Assembly: GCA_025363295.1 (NCBI GenBank)
Contig: JANYEC010000033.1
Coordinates: 34,256-98,255, forward strand
DNA: 64,000 nt
Direction: 5' to 3'
Origin: Akkermansiaceae bacterium
GTDB taxonomy: Bacteria; Verrucomicrobiota; Verrucomicrobiia; Verrucomicrobiales; Akkermansiaceae
The position numbers and the translations under genes are program-made. The notes under the pieces are model-generated. The model searched no databases. It was not told where the DNA came from and saw only the letters and a list, made by a program, of their open reading frames with translations. Shown here piece after piece: positions 55,839-64,000 of this stretch. Position 1 is the first letter of the stretch; every line of letters begins with the position of its first letter.

Positions 55839-56849
55839 ATGCGCTACCTCATTCCGTTTCTTCTTGCTCCGCTCGCCTTCGCCCACCCCGAGCCAGGCGC
55901 GGTGCCAGGAGATGATCCCCAAGCGGCGGTGCGCACCGGCAACGGTGCCTGGTGCTATGAAGCCGTGCCGCACTGGGGCGAGTTGCCCGACGGAAAAATT
56001 ATCGGCCCAACCCACGGCGGCGTGGTCGTGGATAACGAGACCGGCCTGATTTACGTTTCTACTGATTCCGATCTCTCCGTGATCGTCTATCAGCCTGACG
56101 GCAAGTTTCTCCGCACAATCGCCCCAGAATGCAAAGGCTTCCACGCCATGGCGATCCGCCAAGAAGAGGGTAAGACGGTCATCTACGGTGCCCAACTCAA
56201 CGGCAATAAACCACCTCAACGGGTTTGCAAAATCGATACCGATGGCAAGCTGCTCTTGGAAATTCCGAACGCGGGCACCGGCGAAGTTCCCGGTGGCTGG
56301 GGCGGCCTCACCGGGGTCACGGTCGCTCCTGACGGCAGCATTTTTGCCTCCACCGGCTACGGAGCGAACATCATTCATAAATTCGACGCCACCGGAAAGT
56401 TGCTGAAATCCTTCGGCTGCAAAGGCCCTGATGAGAAGCAGTTCAATACCCCGCACGGCCTTGCGATCGACACCCGCTTCGGCGAGCCGCGCCTGCTCGT
56501 CGCCGATCGCGGAAAGCGCCGCCTTGTGCACTTTGACCTCGAAGGAAAATGGATCGGCGTGCATGCCAGCAATCTACGCCTTCCCTGCTCTGTGAGTTTT
56601 CGGGGAGATGAGCTGGCCGTCGCTGAACTTGAATCCCGCGTCACCATTCTCGATAAATCGGGAACTCCCATCGCCTTTCTCGGTGACAACCCTAACCGCA
56701 CGCAATGGGCGAATTTCAAGGTGCCACTGCAAGACATGCATCTTGGAATTTTCACCGCTCCCCACGGACTGAGTTTCGACAAGGCGGGCAATCTCTATGT
56801 CCAAGATTGGAACAAAACCGGTCGCATCACGAAACTAACGAAACTCTAA
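55839..56849 (+). CDS. Secreted NHL-repeat (6-bladed beta-propeller) protein
   Basis: A 336-residue protein with a signal peptide (MRYLIPFLLAPLAFAHP) and repeated propeller blades: TGLIYVSTDSDLSVIVYQPDGKFL, PDGSIFASTGYGANIIHKFDATGKLLKSFG, LVADRGKRRLVHFDLEGKWIG and GNLYVQDWNKTGRITKL. NHL-type propellers bind proteins or act as lyases and lactonases; none of the catalytic residues is recognisable. It diverges from the PSD1 gene across 139 bp. Confidence 0.85.
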   Translation: MRYLIPFLLAPLAFAHPEPGAVPGDDPQAAVRTGNGAWCYEAVPHWGELPDGKIIGPTHGGVVVDNETGLIYVSTDSDLSVIVYQPDGKFLRTIAPECKGFHAMAIRQEEGKTVIYGAQLNGNKPPQRVCKIDTDGKLLLEIPNAGTGEVPGGWGGLTGVTVAPDGSIFASTGYGANIIHKFDATGKLLKSFGCKGPDEKQFNTPHGLAIDTRFGEPRLLVADRGKRRLVHFDLEGKWIGVHASNLRLPCSVSFRGDELAVAELESRVTILDKSGTPIAFLGDNPNRTQWANFKVPLQDMHLGIFTAPHGLSFDKAGNLYVQDWNKTGRITKLTKL

Positions 56850-56939
56850 TACGAATACTCACTGTGATGTTCAATGCGTTTACTTGGTCGAGAATCCAGC
56901 GCTGCGACATCGTCCCAGTGGCGCTTTAAGGCGAATATC

Positions 56940-57170
56940 GCGCTTCCTACAAATTTTTCTCAAGGGTTCCGAAGTGCTGGTTGCCGATCTCGTCCTTGTT
57001 GATTTCCCAGAGCTACTAACATGGATTGAAGTCAGGATTGTAGGGTGGAATATCGATAATTCTGATCCGCTCGGGTAACCTCATATTGCGGTCATGCAGT
57101 GAAATCTTGTTAGGTCACCGATCACGACATGGATGGCGTGAGTGTTAGTTGCCGGGAGGTCTTCCCAATA
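56940..57170 (-). pseudogene. Decayed IS630-type transposase fragment
   Basis: The minus strand reads PPYNPDFNPC, then two in-frame stops, then LWEINKDEIGNQHFGTLEKNL and a stop, as in the C-terminal catalytic end of IS630-family transposases (PPYSPxLNPxExLW). A frameshifted upstream part (57100-57140) reads HVVIGDLTRFH. No terminal repeats were found. It is therefore a dead remnant. The rest of the 536-bp gap (56850-57385) holds no credible gene. Confidence 0.72.
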
Positions 57171-57385
57171 GCGGCCGTCCTCTTCATTCGTTACCGCAAA
57201 ATCTGACAGAAATGCGGATGACCTCCAATGACGTCGAGCGAGGCGTGGGGGTCCGGAGCAACGATAGGAAGAAGCAAGCGAGGAGGAGATCGAGGCTTTC
57301 CGGAAATTCTGCGAGAGCCTTGGTTGAGGGAAAAGTGAGCGGGCCTCAAGCGTAAAATTCAATGGAAGGTCAGAGCCGAATGGCA

Positions 57386-58276
57386 CTATCCTCTACCTGA
57401 TAGAAAACCAAAGCATTTTCTAACATCTAATATTTCCTCGGTGAGCTGCCCTCCTTGATCGCGAACGACGAACGGCGATTCCACCTGAGGATGAACAATT
57501 AGATCATCTTGAAGTTTGCAGGCGAACAAAGTGAAAAGTGCGGGAAGGGTTTTGCGCGGGATCACATCGCGCATACGCAGGACATGAAATCCTGAGTCGG
57601 CGATTCCATCGAGCGCGCGCTGTTTCTGGCGGGATGGAAAGCATAACACAAACCACCCTCCGGGAGATAGATGCCTAACCGCAGCCTTCGCGTAATCCGA
57701 AACATCCCCTCGCAGCTCAAATCGCGCGTGAGCTTTTTGCGAGTCCTGCGGAATGATGCCCGAGCCGTCTGGGAAATACGGAGGACTCCCCGTGATGAGC
57801 GGAAATTTTCTCTCCAAAGCAAGCTCACGAAGATCCCCATGGGAACAACTCACGCGGTGACGGAGGCCATTGAGATTAATGTTAGATTGCAGGAGCCGAT
57901 AGCTGATTGCCTGCGCCTCCACACAGGTAAGCCGGGCGGCAGGCCCCATGCCCCACAGCGTCAACAATCCGACCGTGCCGATCCCGGTGCCAAGGTCGAG
58001 GTGCTCGGTGACTTTCGGGGAATTTCGCAATGCATACCACGCCGTGAGCACATCATCGATGGAATGGCGGTGGCCCCCCTTACGCTGGGCGATGAGCCAG
58101 CCGGCCGCACTGCCTGAATCGTCCTGCCATGGATCGCGATTGGAGATACCGTTAGGTCCGGTCAGCGCGTCGAGCGTGATACGCTCGCTGAATTCAGCTT
58201 CAAGGGATGCCCTTTCCATTTGCCAACTGTCCATGCTGCAAGTTGGCAAATTGGGTCCGGGCTGTGAGGAGATCAT
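57386..58276 (-). CDS. TrmN6-like class I methyltransferase
   Basis: A 296-residue SAM-dependent methyltransferase. Motif I is LDLGTGIGTVGLL, the acidic motif II is CVEAQ, and the catalytic motif is SPPYF (NPPY-type). This resembles tRNA1Val (adenine37-N6) methyltransferase YfiC/TrmN6. The N-terminal 55 residues lack conserved features, so the start is uncertain: M1, M15 or M20 are possible. It lies next to a transposase remnant. Confidence 0.85.
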   Translation of the reverse strand: MISSQPGPNLPTCSMDSWQMERASLEAEFSERITLDALTGPNGISNRDPWQDDSGSAAGWLIAQRKGGHRHSIDDVLTAWYALRNSPKVTEHLDLGTGIGTVGLLTLWGMGPAARLTCVEAQAISYRLLQSNINLNGLRHRVSCSHGDLRELALERKFPLITGSPPYFPDGSGIIPQDSQKAHARFELRGDVSDYAKAAVRHLSPGGWFVLCFPSRQKQRALDGIADSGFHVLRMRDVIPRKTLPALFTLFACKLQDDLIVHPQVESPFVVRDQGGQLTEEILDVRKCFGFLSGRG

Positions 58277-58459
58277 CGCGGGGCATTCTCAGCAGGAGTG
58301 CGAAACACAGGAAAGCCCGAATTCGATGAATTGACGGGACAATGAGGCACTATCGCTCCATTCTGTGCGGAGAGACGGGCTGACTCTCCCATGAGATTTT
58401 CCATCGGTTGCATCGTTACCTGCGCCCATCCTACAATGATTAACTAACTGTTAAATAGA

Positions 58460-59071
58460 TTGACCATACCGCTCATCAACCAATGCCGTTTCACCGCAAT
58501 CGATTTCGAATCGGCGGGCGCATCGCGTGGGCTGACGGACCACCCTGTGCAAATCGGTCTCGCCACTTGGTCTATCGAAAATGGCCATGGCAATGCCTTC
58601 ACCTCGTATCTTTTCACGGATCAACCGATCCAGTGGTCCGCGCGGAAGATTCACGGAATCGGTCCGGAACAACTGACGGACGCCCCTTCCCTACTCTCGC
58701 TCTGGCCGGAATTAAAAAACCGTCTAGCACGCGCGGTCGTAGTGGCCCATGGAAAGGGCACCGAAAAACGCTTTCTCCGCGCGTTCCCTGGCCACGGTTT
58801 CAAACCATGGATCGATACCCTTCTGCTAGCCCGCGCGGCTTGGCCGGACTTGCCTGATCATTCGCTCGGAGCGGTTTGCCAATCGCACCACCTCACCGAA
58901 GAAATCCAAGCAATCGTCCCTGCAAAGTTTTGGCATGACGCGTTGTTCGACGCGGTGGCTTCGCTGGTTTTACTCACTCATCTAATCAAAACTCACGATC
59001 TCGAAACTCAGCCACTCGATTCCCTGCTTCACCCGGACACTTCAGTGTGGCACAAGAGCCGAAGAAACTGA
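58460..59071 (+). CDS. DEDDh 3'-5' exonuclease (DnaQ-like)
   Basis: A 203-residue exonuclease. Motifs are AIDFESAG (DxE), VVAHGKGTEKRFL (middle Asp replaced by Glu or shifted), DTLLLARAAWPDL and WHDALFDA (HxAxxD), close to the epsilon-subunit family. The first codon is TTG. Substrate and role (proofreading, RNA or DNA repair) cannot be assigned. It starts 180 bp from the divergent methyltransferase gene and is followed 24 bp later by an unknown membrane protein. Confidence 0.83.
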   Translation: MTIPLINQCRFTAIDFESAGASRGLTDHPVQIGLATWSIENGHGNAFTSYLFTDQPIQWSARKIHGIGPEQLTDAPSLLSLWPELKNRLARAVVVAHGKGTEKRFLRAFPGHGFKPWIDTLLLARAAWPDLPDHSLGAVCQSHHLTEEIQAIVPAKFWHDALFDAVASLVLLTHLIKTHDLETQPLDSLLHPDTSVWHKSRRN

Positions 59072-59095
59072 GCTTCTTCCCACCTAACCCTTCCT

Positions 59096-59884
59096 ATGTT
59101 CCTCAAAAATCTTCGCGTCATCGGGTTCCTAACAATCGCAGCAGTCATTCTTTCCATTGCTTTTTTCGCCCCTAGCCACCGAAAAAACTCCCCACCAACG
59201 CAACCCGCACAGCCCACAAACGCCGCACCGCAGGATGATGCCGCATTGGTTCGTTCGCTGTTAGGTGAACATTTGTCTGGCAGAACCTTCGCCTTCGCCA
59301 CCATCGCCGAGGCATGTTCCGGGAAAAAAGTCCTCCCGCTCAACGATAGCCCGGCCCATCAGCGCGTCATTGCCGCGATCCATCATGCGCTCAAGGAAAC
59401 GGTCGCAGAACTCAATCAGACAGACTCCCCGGTTAGACAACTCCGCAGAATCAACGAGGCCTCACGATTTTTCGAAGACGGCATTCACGCCCATATCAAT
59501 GCCACGTCCGGCCTCAAATGTGAGGTTCCGCCCACCCGCGATGGCGAGCACCAGCGTTCCGGCTACCCCGATCTCAAGATCACGGATCTGGAATCGAAAC
59601 TGATCTTTTACCTCGACCCCAAACTCGTCGAACAAGGCTCCGCAGAAAGCACCTTCCGCACCTTTTATTTCGAGCCCAAAAATGAAACCCTCAAAATCAA
59701 CGACGACGCCGTGCACCTGCTTTGCGGAATCGAACATGACGGTAAGGATCGCCTCTGGACCTTCACCGCGTGGCGTTTGGTCGATCTTTCGGATCTGCGC
59801 GTCCGCCTCAAGGCAGAGTTCCAGGCCTCGAATGCCGATCTCTATCAAAAATCCGTGCTTTCCCTCCCCGATTCAGTCCGTTAG
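59096..59884 (+). CDS. Membrane-anchored protein of unknown function
   Basis: A 262-residue protein with one N-terminal membrane helix (about residues 5-26, LRVIGFLTIAAVILSIAFFA), a Pro/Ala-rich linker (27-50) and an extracytoplasmic domain. A segment YPDLKITDLESK superficially resembles a PD-(D/E)xK core but the spacing is too short, so I do not call it a nuclease. It lies between the exonuclease and mntR with short gaps, suggesting an operon. Confidence 0.6.
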   Translation: MFLKNLRVIGFLTIAAVILSIAFFAPSHRKNSPPTQPAQPTNAAPQDDAALVRSLLGEHLSGRTFAFATIAEACSGKKVLPLNDSPAHQRVIAAIHHALKETVAELNQTDSPVRQLRRINEASRFFEDGIHAHINATSGLKCEVPPTRDGEHQRSGYPDLKITDLESKLIFYLDPKLVEQGSAESTFRTFYFEPKNETLKINDDAVHLLCGIEHDGKDRLWTFTAWRLVDLSDLRVRLKAEFQASNADLYQKSVLSLPDSVR

Positions 59885-59896
59885 CCTGTTGCCTTA

Positions 59897-60358
59897 GTGA
59901 CCCTTCCTCCCAGACGCACCAGCGGCTCAGTCGCCATGGATGACTACCTCGAACAGATTCTCCATCTGATCGAGGCGAAGGGATACGCTCGCGCCGTGGA
60001 TATTTCAAAAAATCTGGCGATCTCCCAAGCCAGCGTCACGAACATGCTCCAACGCTTGGATGCCGAGGGATTAGTGAAACATGAAAAATACCGTGGCACT
60101 ATCTTGACCGATGAAGGCCACCGGATCGCACACGCCATTATCGAACGGCATGAAACTCTCACTCGTTTTCTGCGCTTGTTCGGCATCGACGAAGACACCA
60201 TTTATCGCGATGTGGAAGGCATGGAGCACCACGTCTCCCGCCCCACCCTCGGCGTGATTCGCGCCGTCGCTGACGCGCTGGAAGCCGACCCCGCACTGCT
60301 GGAAAAAGTCCGTAAAAAGTGCAGCCCGCCAGCCGAAACCCAAGCACTGAGTCAATGA
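59897..60358 (+). CDS. mntR: Manganese-responsive regulator MntR (DtxR family)
   Basis: A 153-residue DtxR-type regulator. The HTH is at about residues 30-65 (ISKNLAISQASVTNMLQRL). Metal ligands expected from Bacillus MntR are present: D16 and E19 in MDDYLEQI, His in IERHETL, and the triad in DVEGMEHH. It represses Mn transport when Mn is sufficient. The GTG start at 59897 is used; the ATG at 59936 (MDDYLEQI) would remove 13 residues. No mntH or mntABC transporter gene is adjacent. Confidence 0.9.
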   Translation: MTLPPRRTSGSVAMDDYLEQILHLIEAKGYARAVDISKNLAISQASVTNMLQRLDAEGLVKHEKYRGTILTDEGHRIAHAIIERHETLTRFLRLFGIDEDTIYRDVEGMEHHVSRPTLGVIRAVADALEADPALLEKVRKKCSPPAETQALSQ

Positions 60359-60424
60359 GAAAATTCAGGCTGCGACTCTAAACACCTTCATCACTTCGTC
60401 GCCTTGGAGTGTGACTTTAATTAT

Positions 60425-60513
60425 TGGAGCTTGGGTGCGCCGGGGTCTCGCCACTGGGTGTAAAGCAGGCGCTAGGTGAGGTGGAAAATAAGCATGGAAG
60501 GGCACATGTCGCC
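60425..60513 (-). pseudogene. Dead fragment of a type III-like restriction helicase C-terminal region
   Basis: The minus strand reads GDMCPSMLIFHLT, a TAG stop, then RLLYTQWRDPGAPKLQ and a TAA stop. By eye this matches GDMRPSTLLFHLT-QRLLYTKWRDPGEEAKL in the intact restriction gene (DNA 63318-63410), about 72 of 90 bases. The fragment is in the opposite orientation to that gene and has two in-frame stops, so it is not functional. Confidence 0.8.
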
Positions 60514-60525
60514 ACAGGATGCGAC

Positions 60526-61026
60526 AGGGCGGAAGTCAAATCTGTGATAAGGTAAAAGTTTTTACCTTATGCAAGAACAAGTCACAAAACGCTGAATTCC
60601 AGTGAAATAGAAGCTCAATAATACTCCATTTGTCGCGAGAATTGGGCGGCAGTGACTCGTCGAACCAACATGACGCGGCGCATTTGGAAAACCGGGATAT
60701 ACTGTGATATAACACATCCCTCAAGTGGGCGAACTGCCTGCAGGATCGCCAGGTCAGTCACGGGTTCCGAGCCTCATGGCCTACCTCCGCCTGACGCCCT
60801 CCCTCGGGGCGGAGGTGCCTCTGAAGCTGCCTTAAGTCTCCCTGTCACAAAGCGCAGGCCTCGCCATTTGGCCCCTGGGGGCAAGCCTCTCACTAGGATC
60901 CAGCAGTTCGATCCATTTCCTAGCGATTTTGCTTCCGCCGTGTTCCGAGATTTGGCGTCATGTCGCAGGATCATTGTAATTCATAGCTGCCCAATCCAGT
61001 CATCCACCAGGTCGCACTCCCCACCG
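60526..61026. other. Gene-poor stretch before the restriction gene
   Basis: The 667-bp gap from mntR to the restriction gene. Besides the dead fragment and the perfect inverted repeat, it contains a GC stem (ACCTCCGCC/GGCGGAGGT, 60783-60816, 16-nt loop) and a protein-like but interrupted minus-strand reading near 60840-61000 that I could not place. No intact gene is seen. Confidence 0.5.
60547..60570. repeat. Perfect 11-2-11 inverted repeat
   Basis: Arms ATAAGGTAAAA and TTTTACCTTAT with a GT spacer, in an AT-rich setting 190 bp after mntR and 460 bp before the restriction gene. Possible operator, or the foot of a former mobile element. Confidence 0.7.
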
Positions 61027-64000
61027 ATGTCTAATCCCTTCTTCGATCATCCCATCCTAAACTCCCCCTACGAGTGCCCGCCGCGACACTGGGAGCTGGC
61101 TCCAGACGGGCAACCGACCCAAAAAATCATCGAATCCCGGCGGAGCGCCGAGTTCATCACTCCCATCCCCAAGCCCAAGAAGCGGAAGGGATCCAAGAAT
61201 CAGGATGAAATGCTCTTCGACGAGGGCAAGGGCATCTCCACAAAGGAGCAGCGTTACGACCCCAATCCCATCATCAACGAGGTTCGAGGTTTTGTCGCTA
61301 TCTGGCGGGGTCTCGCTCCCGGACTGTGGCAGGTGACGCCGGAGAGCCAGCGGCTTCTCCAGCACTGGCGGCATCACAAATTCAGCGGCCCCCGCCCGTT
61401 CTTCTGTCAGGTCGAGGCTGTGGAAACTGCCATCTGGCTCACCGAAGTGGCTCCCAAGTCCGTTTCCGGGAAACGCATTCTCTCCCTCCTGGCCAGCGTC
61501 AACAAGGAGGCCAACCCGGATCTCATGCGGCTTGCGCTCAAGCTCGCCACCGGCGCTGGCAAGACGACAGTCATGGCCATGCTCATCGCCTGGCAGACGA
61601 TCAACGCGGTTCGCAGCCCCGGCAGCAAGACGTTCACTCGTGGATTCCTCATCGTCGCCCCCGGCCTCACCATCAAGGACCGCCTCCAGGTCCTCCAGCC
61701 GAACGATCCGAACAGCTACTACAAGGACCGCGAACTGGTGCCGGGCGACATGCTCGACGAGGTGAACCGCGCCAAGATCGTCATTACCAACTACCACGCC
61801 TTCAAGTTGCGTGAGCGCATCGAGATTTCCAAAGGCGGTCGCCAGCTCCTCAAAGGCCGCACCGGCGACGACATCCTGACCACCGAGACCGAGGGCCAGA
61901 TGATCCAGCGCGTCATGCCGGATCTGATGGGTATGAAAAACATCCTCGTGATCAATGACGAGGCGCACCACTGCTACCGCGAGAAAGCCGGCGAGAGCGT
62001 GGAGGACGAGGAGGATCTCAAGGGTGAGGAAAAGCAGGAGGCCAAGAAAAACAAGGAAGCCGCCCGTCTCTGGATCTCAGGCCTGGAAGCGGTGAACCGT
62101 AAAATCGGGGTATCACGCGTGATGGACTTGTCAGCCACGCCGTTTTTCCTCAGTGGCTCCGGCTACGTAGAAGGAACCTTGTTCCCGTGGACCATGAGCG
62201 ACTTCTCCCTGATGGACGCCATCGAGTGCGGCATCGTCAAGCTGCCTCGTGTCCCCGTGGCGGAAAACATTCCGGGCAATGAAATGCCCATGTTCCGAAA
62301 TCTCTGGGAGGCCCTGAAAAAGCAAAAAGTCAGCCTGCCGAAAGCCGGACGGAACAAGGCCGGTGACCTCGATCCCCTGAAGCTGCCCATCCTGCTCCAG
62401 ACCGCCATCGAGTCTCTTTACGGTCACTACGCCAAGACCTTCGACCTTTGGCAGCAGAGCGGCATCTCCGTTCCTCCATGCTTCATCATCGTCTGTCAAA
62501 ACACCGCCATCTCCAAGCTGGTTTATGATTTCGTCTCCGGCTTCATGCAGAAAAACGCGGATGGCACCGAGACCCCCGTGGGTGGACGGCACCAACTCTT
62601 CCGAAATTTCGACGAATACGGCAATCCGCTCCCCAGACCGAACACGCTCCTGATCGACAGCGAGCAGCTCGAATCCGGCGAAGCCCTCGACGACAGCTTC
62701 CGCGGCATGGCCGCCGACGAGATCGAGCGCTTCCGCCGGGAAATGCACGAGCGCAGCGGCAATGTCCGCTCAGCCGATGATATCACCGACCAGGAGCTTC
62801 TCCGCGAGGTCATGAACACCGTCGGCAAGGCCGGTCAACTCGGTGCCGGCATCCGCTGCGTCGTTTCCGTCTCCATGCTTACGGAAGGCTGGGATGCAAA
62901 CAACGTCACCCACGTCCTTGGCATCCGGGCCTTTGGCACCCAGCTCTTGTGCGAGCAGGTCATCGGCCGTGCCCTGCGCCGTCAGTCCTACGAGCTGAAC
63001 GAGGAAGGCCTCTTCAACGTCGAATACGCCGATGTCTTCGGCATTCCCTTCGACTTCACCGCCAAGCCCGTCATCGCGCCGCCGCAACCGCCGCGGGAAA
63101 CCATCCAGGTGAAGGCCCTCCGCCCGGAGCGCGACTCTCTGGAAATCCGCTTTCCGCGGGTCGAAGGCTACCGCGTGGAGTTGCCCGAGGAGCGGCTTGA
63201 AGCCAAGTTCGATTCCGATTCCACCCTGATCCTCAGCCCCGAGTTGGTCGGCCCTTCCGTCACCCAGAACTCCGGCATCATCGGGGAAACGGCGGACATG
63301 GGCCTGAAGCACCTCGGCGACATGCGCCCGTCCACACTGCTCTTCCACCTCACCCAGCGACTGCTTTACACCAAATGGCGCGACCCCGGCGAGGAAGCCA
63401 AGTTGCATCTCTTCGGCCAGCTCAAGCGCATCACCAAGGAATGGCTGGACACCTGCCTCATCTGCAAGGGCAACACCTATCCCGCCCTGCTCATGTATCA
63501 GCAACTCGCGGACCTTGCCTGCAACAAGATCACCGCCGGTATCACCGAAGCATTCGCCGACACCCGTCCCATCAAGGCTTTGTTGGATCCGTACAATTCC
63601 ACCGGCTCCACCAAACACGTCCGTTTCAATACCTCGAAAACCGACCGCTGGGACACCCAGGGCCCGCCGCCGAAATCCCACCTCAACTGGGTCATCCTCG
63701 ACAGCGACTGGGAAGCCGAGTTCTGCCGCGTGGCGGAGTCGCATCCGCAAGTCCGCGCCTACGTCAAGAATCACAACCTCGGGCTGGAAGTCCCATACCG
63801 CTACGGTTCCGAAACCCGCCGCTACCTCCCGGACTTCATCGTCCTCGTGGACGATGGCCACGGCCCGGACGACCTGCTCCACCTCATCGTGGAAATCAAA
63901 GGCTACCGCCGTGAGGACGCCAAGGAAAAGGCCACCACCATGAAAACCTACTGGGTTCCCGGTGTGAACCACCTCGCCACCCACGGCCGCTGGGCCTTCG
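61027..64000 (+). CDS. Type III-like restriction enzyme (helicase plus PD-(D/E)xK nuclease), runs off right edge
   Basis: An uninterrupted frame of at least 991 residues from the ATG at 61027, with no stop before the window end. It shows Walker A TGAGKT (about 174-180), DEAHH (311-315), SATPFF (369-374), SMLTEGWDANNVTH and QVIGRALRRQ (motifs V-VI), then a nuclease end with LPDF (PD at 935-936) and VEIKG (E956, K958), as in the Res subunit of type III systems and the BPTD_3080-type restriction family. A cognate methyltransferase is expected nearby but is not visible in this window. Several long antisense readings here are artefacts of GC-rich codon use. Confidence 0.9.
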   Translation, partial: MSNPFFDHPILNSPYECPPRHWELAPDGQPTQKIIESRRSAEFITPIPKPKKRKGSKNQDEMLFDEGKGISTKEQRYDPNPIINEVRGFVAIWRGLAPGLWQVTPESQRLLQHWRHHKFSGPRPFFCQVEAVETAIWLTEVAPKSVSGKRILSLLASVNKEANPDLMRLALKLATGAGKTTVMAMLIAWQTINAVRSPGSKTFTRGFLIVAPGLTIKDRLQVLQPNDPNSYYKDRELVPGDMLDEVNRAKIVITNYHAFKLRERIEISKGGRQLLKGRTGDDILTTETEGQMIQRVMPDLMGMKNILVINDEAHHCYREKAGESVEDEEDLKGEEKQEAKKNKEAARLWISGLEAVNRKIGVSRVMDLSATPFFLSGSGYVEGTLFPWTMSDFSLMDAIECGIVKLPRVPVAENIPGNEMPMFRNLWEALKKQKVSLPKAGRNKAGDLDPLKLPILLQTAIESLYGHYAKTFDLWQQSGISVPPCFIIVCQNTAISKLVYDFVSGFMQKNADGTETPVGGRHQLFRNFDEYGNPLPRPNTLLIDSEQLESGEALDDSFRGMAADEIERFRREMHERSGNVRSADDITDQELLREVMNTVGKAGQLGAGIRCVVSVSMLTEGWDANNVTHVLGIRAFGTQLLCEQVIGRALRRQSYELNEEGLFNVEYADVFGIPFDFTAKPVIAPPQPPRETIQVKALRPERDSLEIRFPRVEGYRVELPEERLEAKFDSDSTLILSPELVGPSVTQNSGIIGETADMGLKHLGDMRPSTLLFHLTQRLLYTKWRDPGEEAKLHLFGQLKRITKEWLDTCLICKGNTYPALLMYQQLADLACNKITAGITEAFADTRPIKALLDPYNSTGSTKHVRFNTSKTDRWDTQGPPPKSHLNWVILDSDWEAEFCRVAESHPQVRAYVKNHNLGLEVPYRYGSETRRYLPDFIVLVDDGHGPDDLLHLIVEIKGYRREDAKEKATTMKTYWVPGVNHLATHGRWAF

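Noticed and set aside
59561-59620. PD-(D/E)xK nuclease call for the anchored protein at 59096
   Set aside because: YPDLKITDLESK has the right letters, but the spacing between PD and ExK is too short for a real core.
60783-60816. GC-rich stem near 60.8 kb as a transcription terminator
   Set aside because: The loop is 16 nt and no T-run follows on either strand.
60774-60974. A 66-residue minus-strand reading in the gap before the restriction gene
   Set aside because: It has no start context or homology signs, and a nearby frame reads equally protein-like but is interrupted by a stop.
61057-63984. Long readings on the minus strand opposite the restriction gene
   Set aside because: They have no recognisable motifs and lie antisense to a plus-strand reading with helicase and nuclease motifs; GC-rich codon use keeps the opposite strand open.

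Overview
The window looks like a chromosomal segment of a Verrucomicrobia-type bacterium, probably Verrucomicrobiales and Luteolibacter-like. This is inferred from gene content: a PSD1/planctomycete-cytochrome protein paired with a DUF1501 protein, a complete rod-shape locus (mreB-mreC-mreD-mrdA) next to rng and pyk, Gram-negative envelope genes, and moderately GC-rich coding sequence. No rRNA or tRNA gene and no CRISPR array were seen. Nothing was searched against a database; every assignment comes from reading motifs.

Layout. 0-4.1 kb: a photolyase-related flavoprotein cut by the left edge, a small membrane protein, fabG, a SixA-type phosphatase and an orphan ParA ATPase. 4.4-12.1 kb: cell-shape operon, RNase G and pyruvate kinase. 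12.2-16.4 kb: an orphan DNA methyltransferase, two PilT-type ATPases (the second lacks its Walker B glutamate), a membrane-anchored unknown and a GGQ release-factor-like protein. 16.4-28.9 kb (minus strand): msrA, a metallo-hydrolase, pyrF, a DoxX/MauE protein, and a fragmented Complex I set (nuoF, nuoE, nuoD). The nuo genes are interrupted by an mprF plus VirJ-like hydrolase pair and by a GxxExxY nuclease-fold gene flanked by inverted repeats. An ATPase with a repetitive proline-rich tail lies upstream. 28.9-31.5 kb: ACT-domain protein, gamma carbonic anhydrase and aspartate aminotransferase.

31.6-39.0 kb (minus strand) is a compact, unfamiliar biosynthetic locus. It holds a one-module NRPS (C-A-PCP-TE), a FemAB/CelD-like GNAT, an asparagine-synthetase-like enzyme and a 2H phosphoesterase. 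39.2-50.9 kb: recN, a retropepsin-like protease, assorted enzymes, obg, an M23 peptidase, RidA, recQ, a Phd/PIN toxin-antitoxin pair, ruvC and lipB. 50.9-60.4 kb: the DUF1501/PSD1 pair, an NHL-repeat protein, a decayed IS630-type transposase remnant, a TrmN6-like methyltransferase, a DEDDh exonuclease, a membrane-anchored unknown and mntR.

60.4-64 kb is accessory. It contains a dead antisense fragment resembling the C-terminal part of a type III-like restriction helicase-nuclease, a perfect 11-2-11 inverted repeat, and then an intact gene of that same family that runs off the right edge.

The best leads are the NRPS mini-cluster, the restriction gene with its dead relative, the GxxExxY cassette inside the nuo genes, the PilT-like protein missing a catalytic residue, and an over-represented octamer TCTAGCAG.
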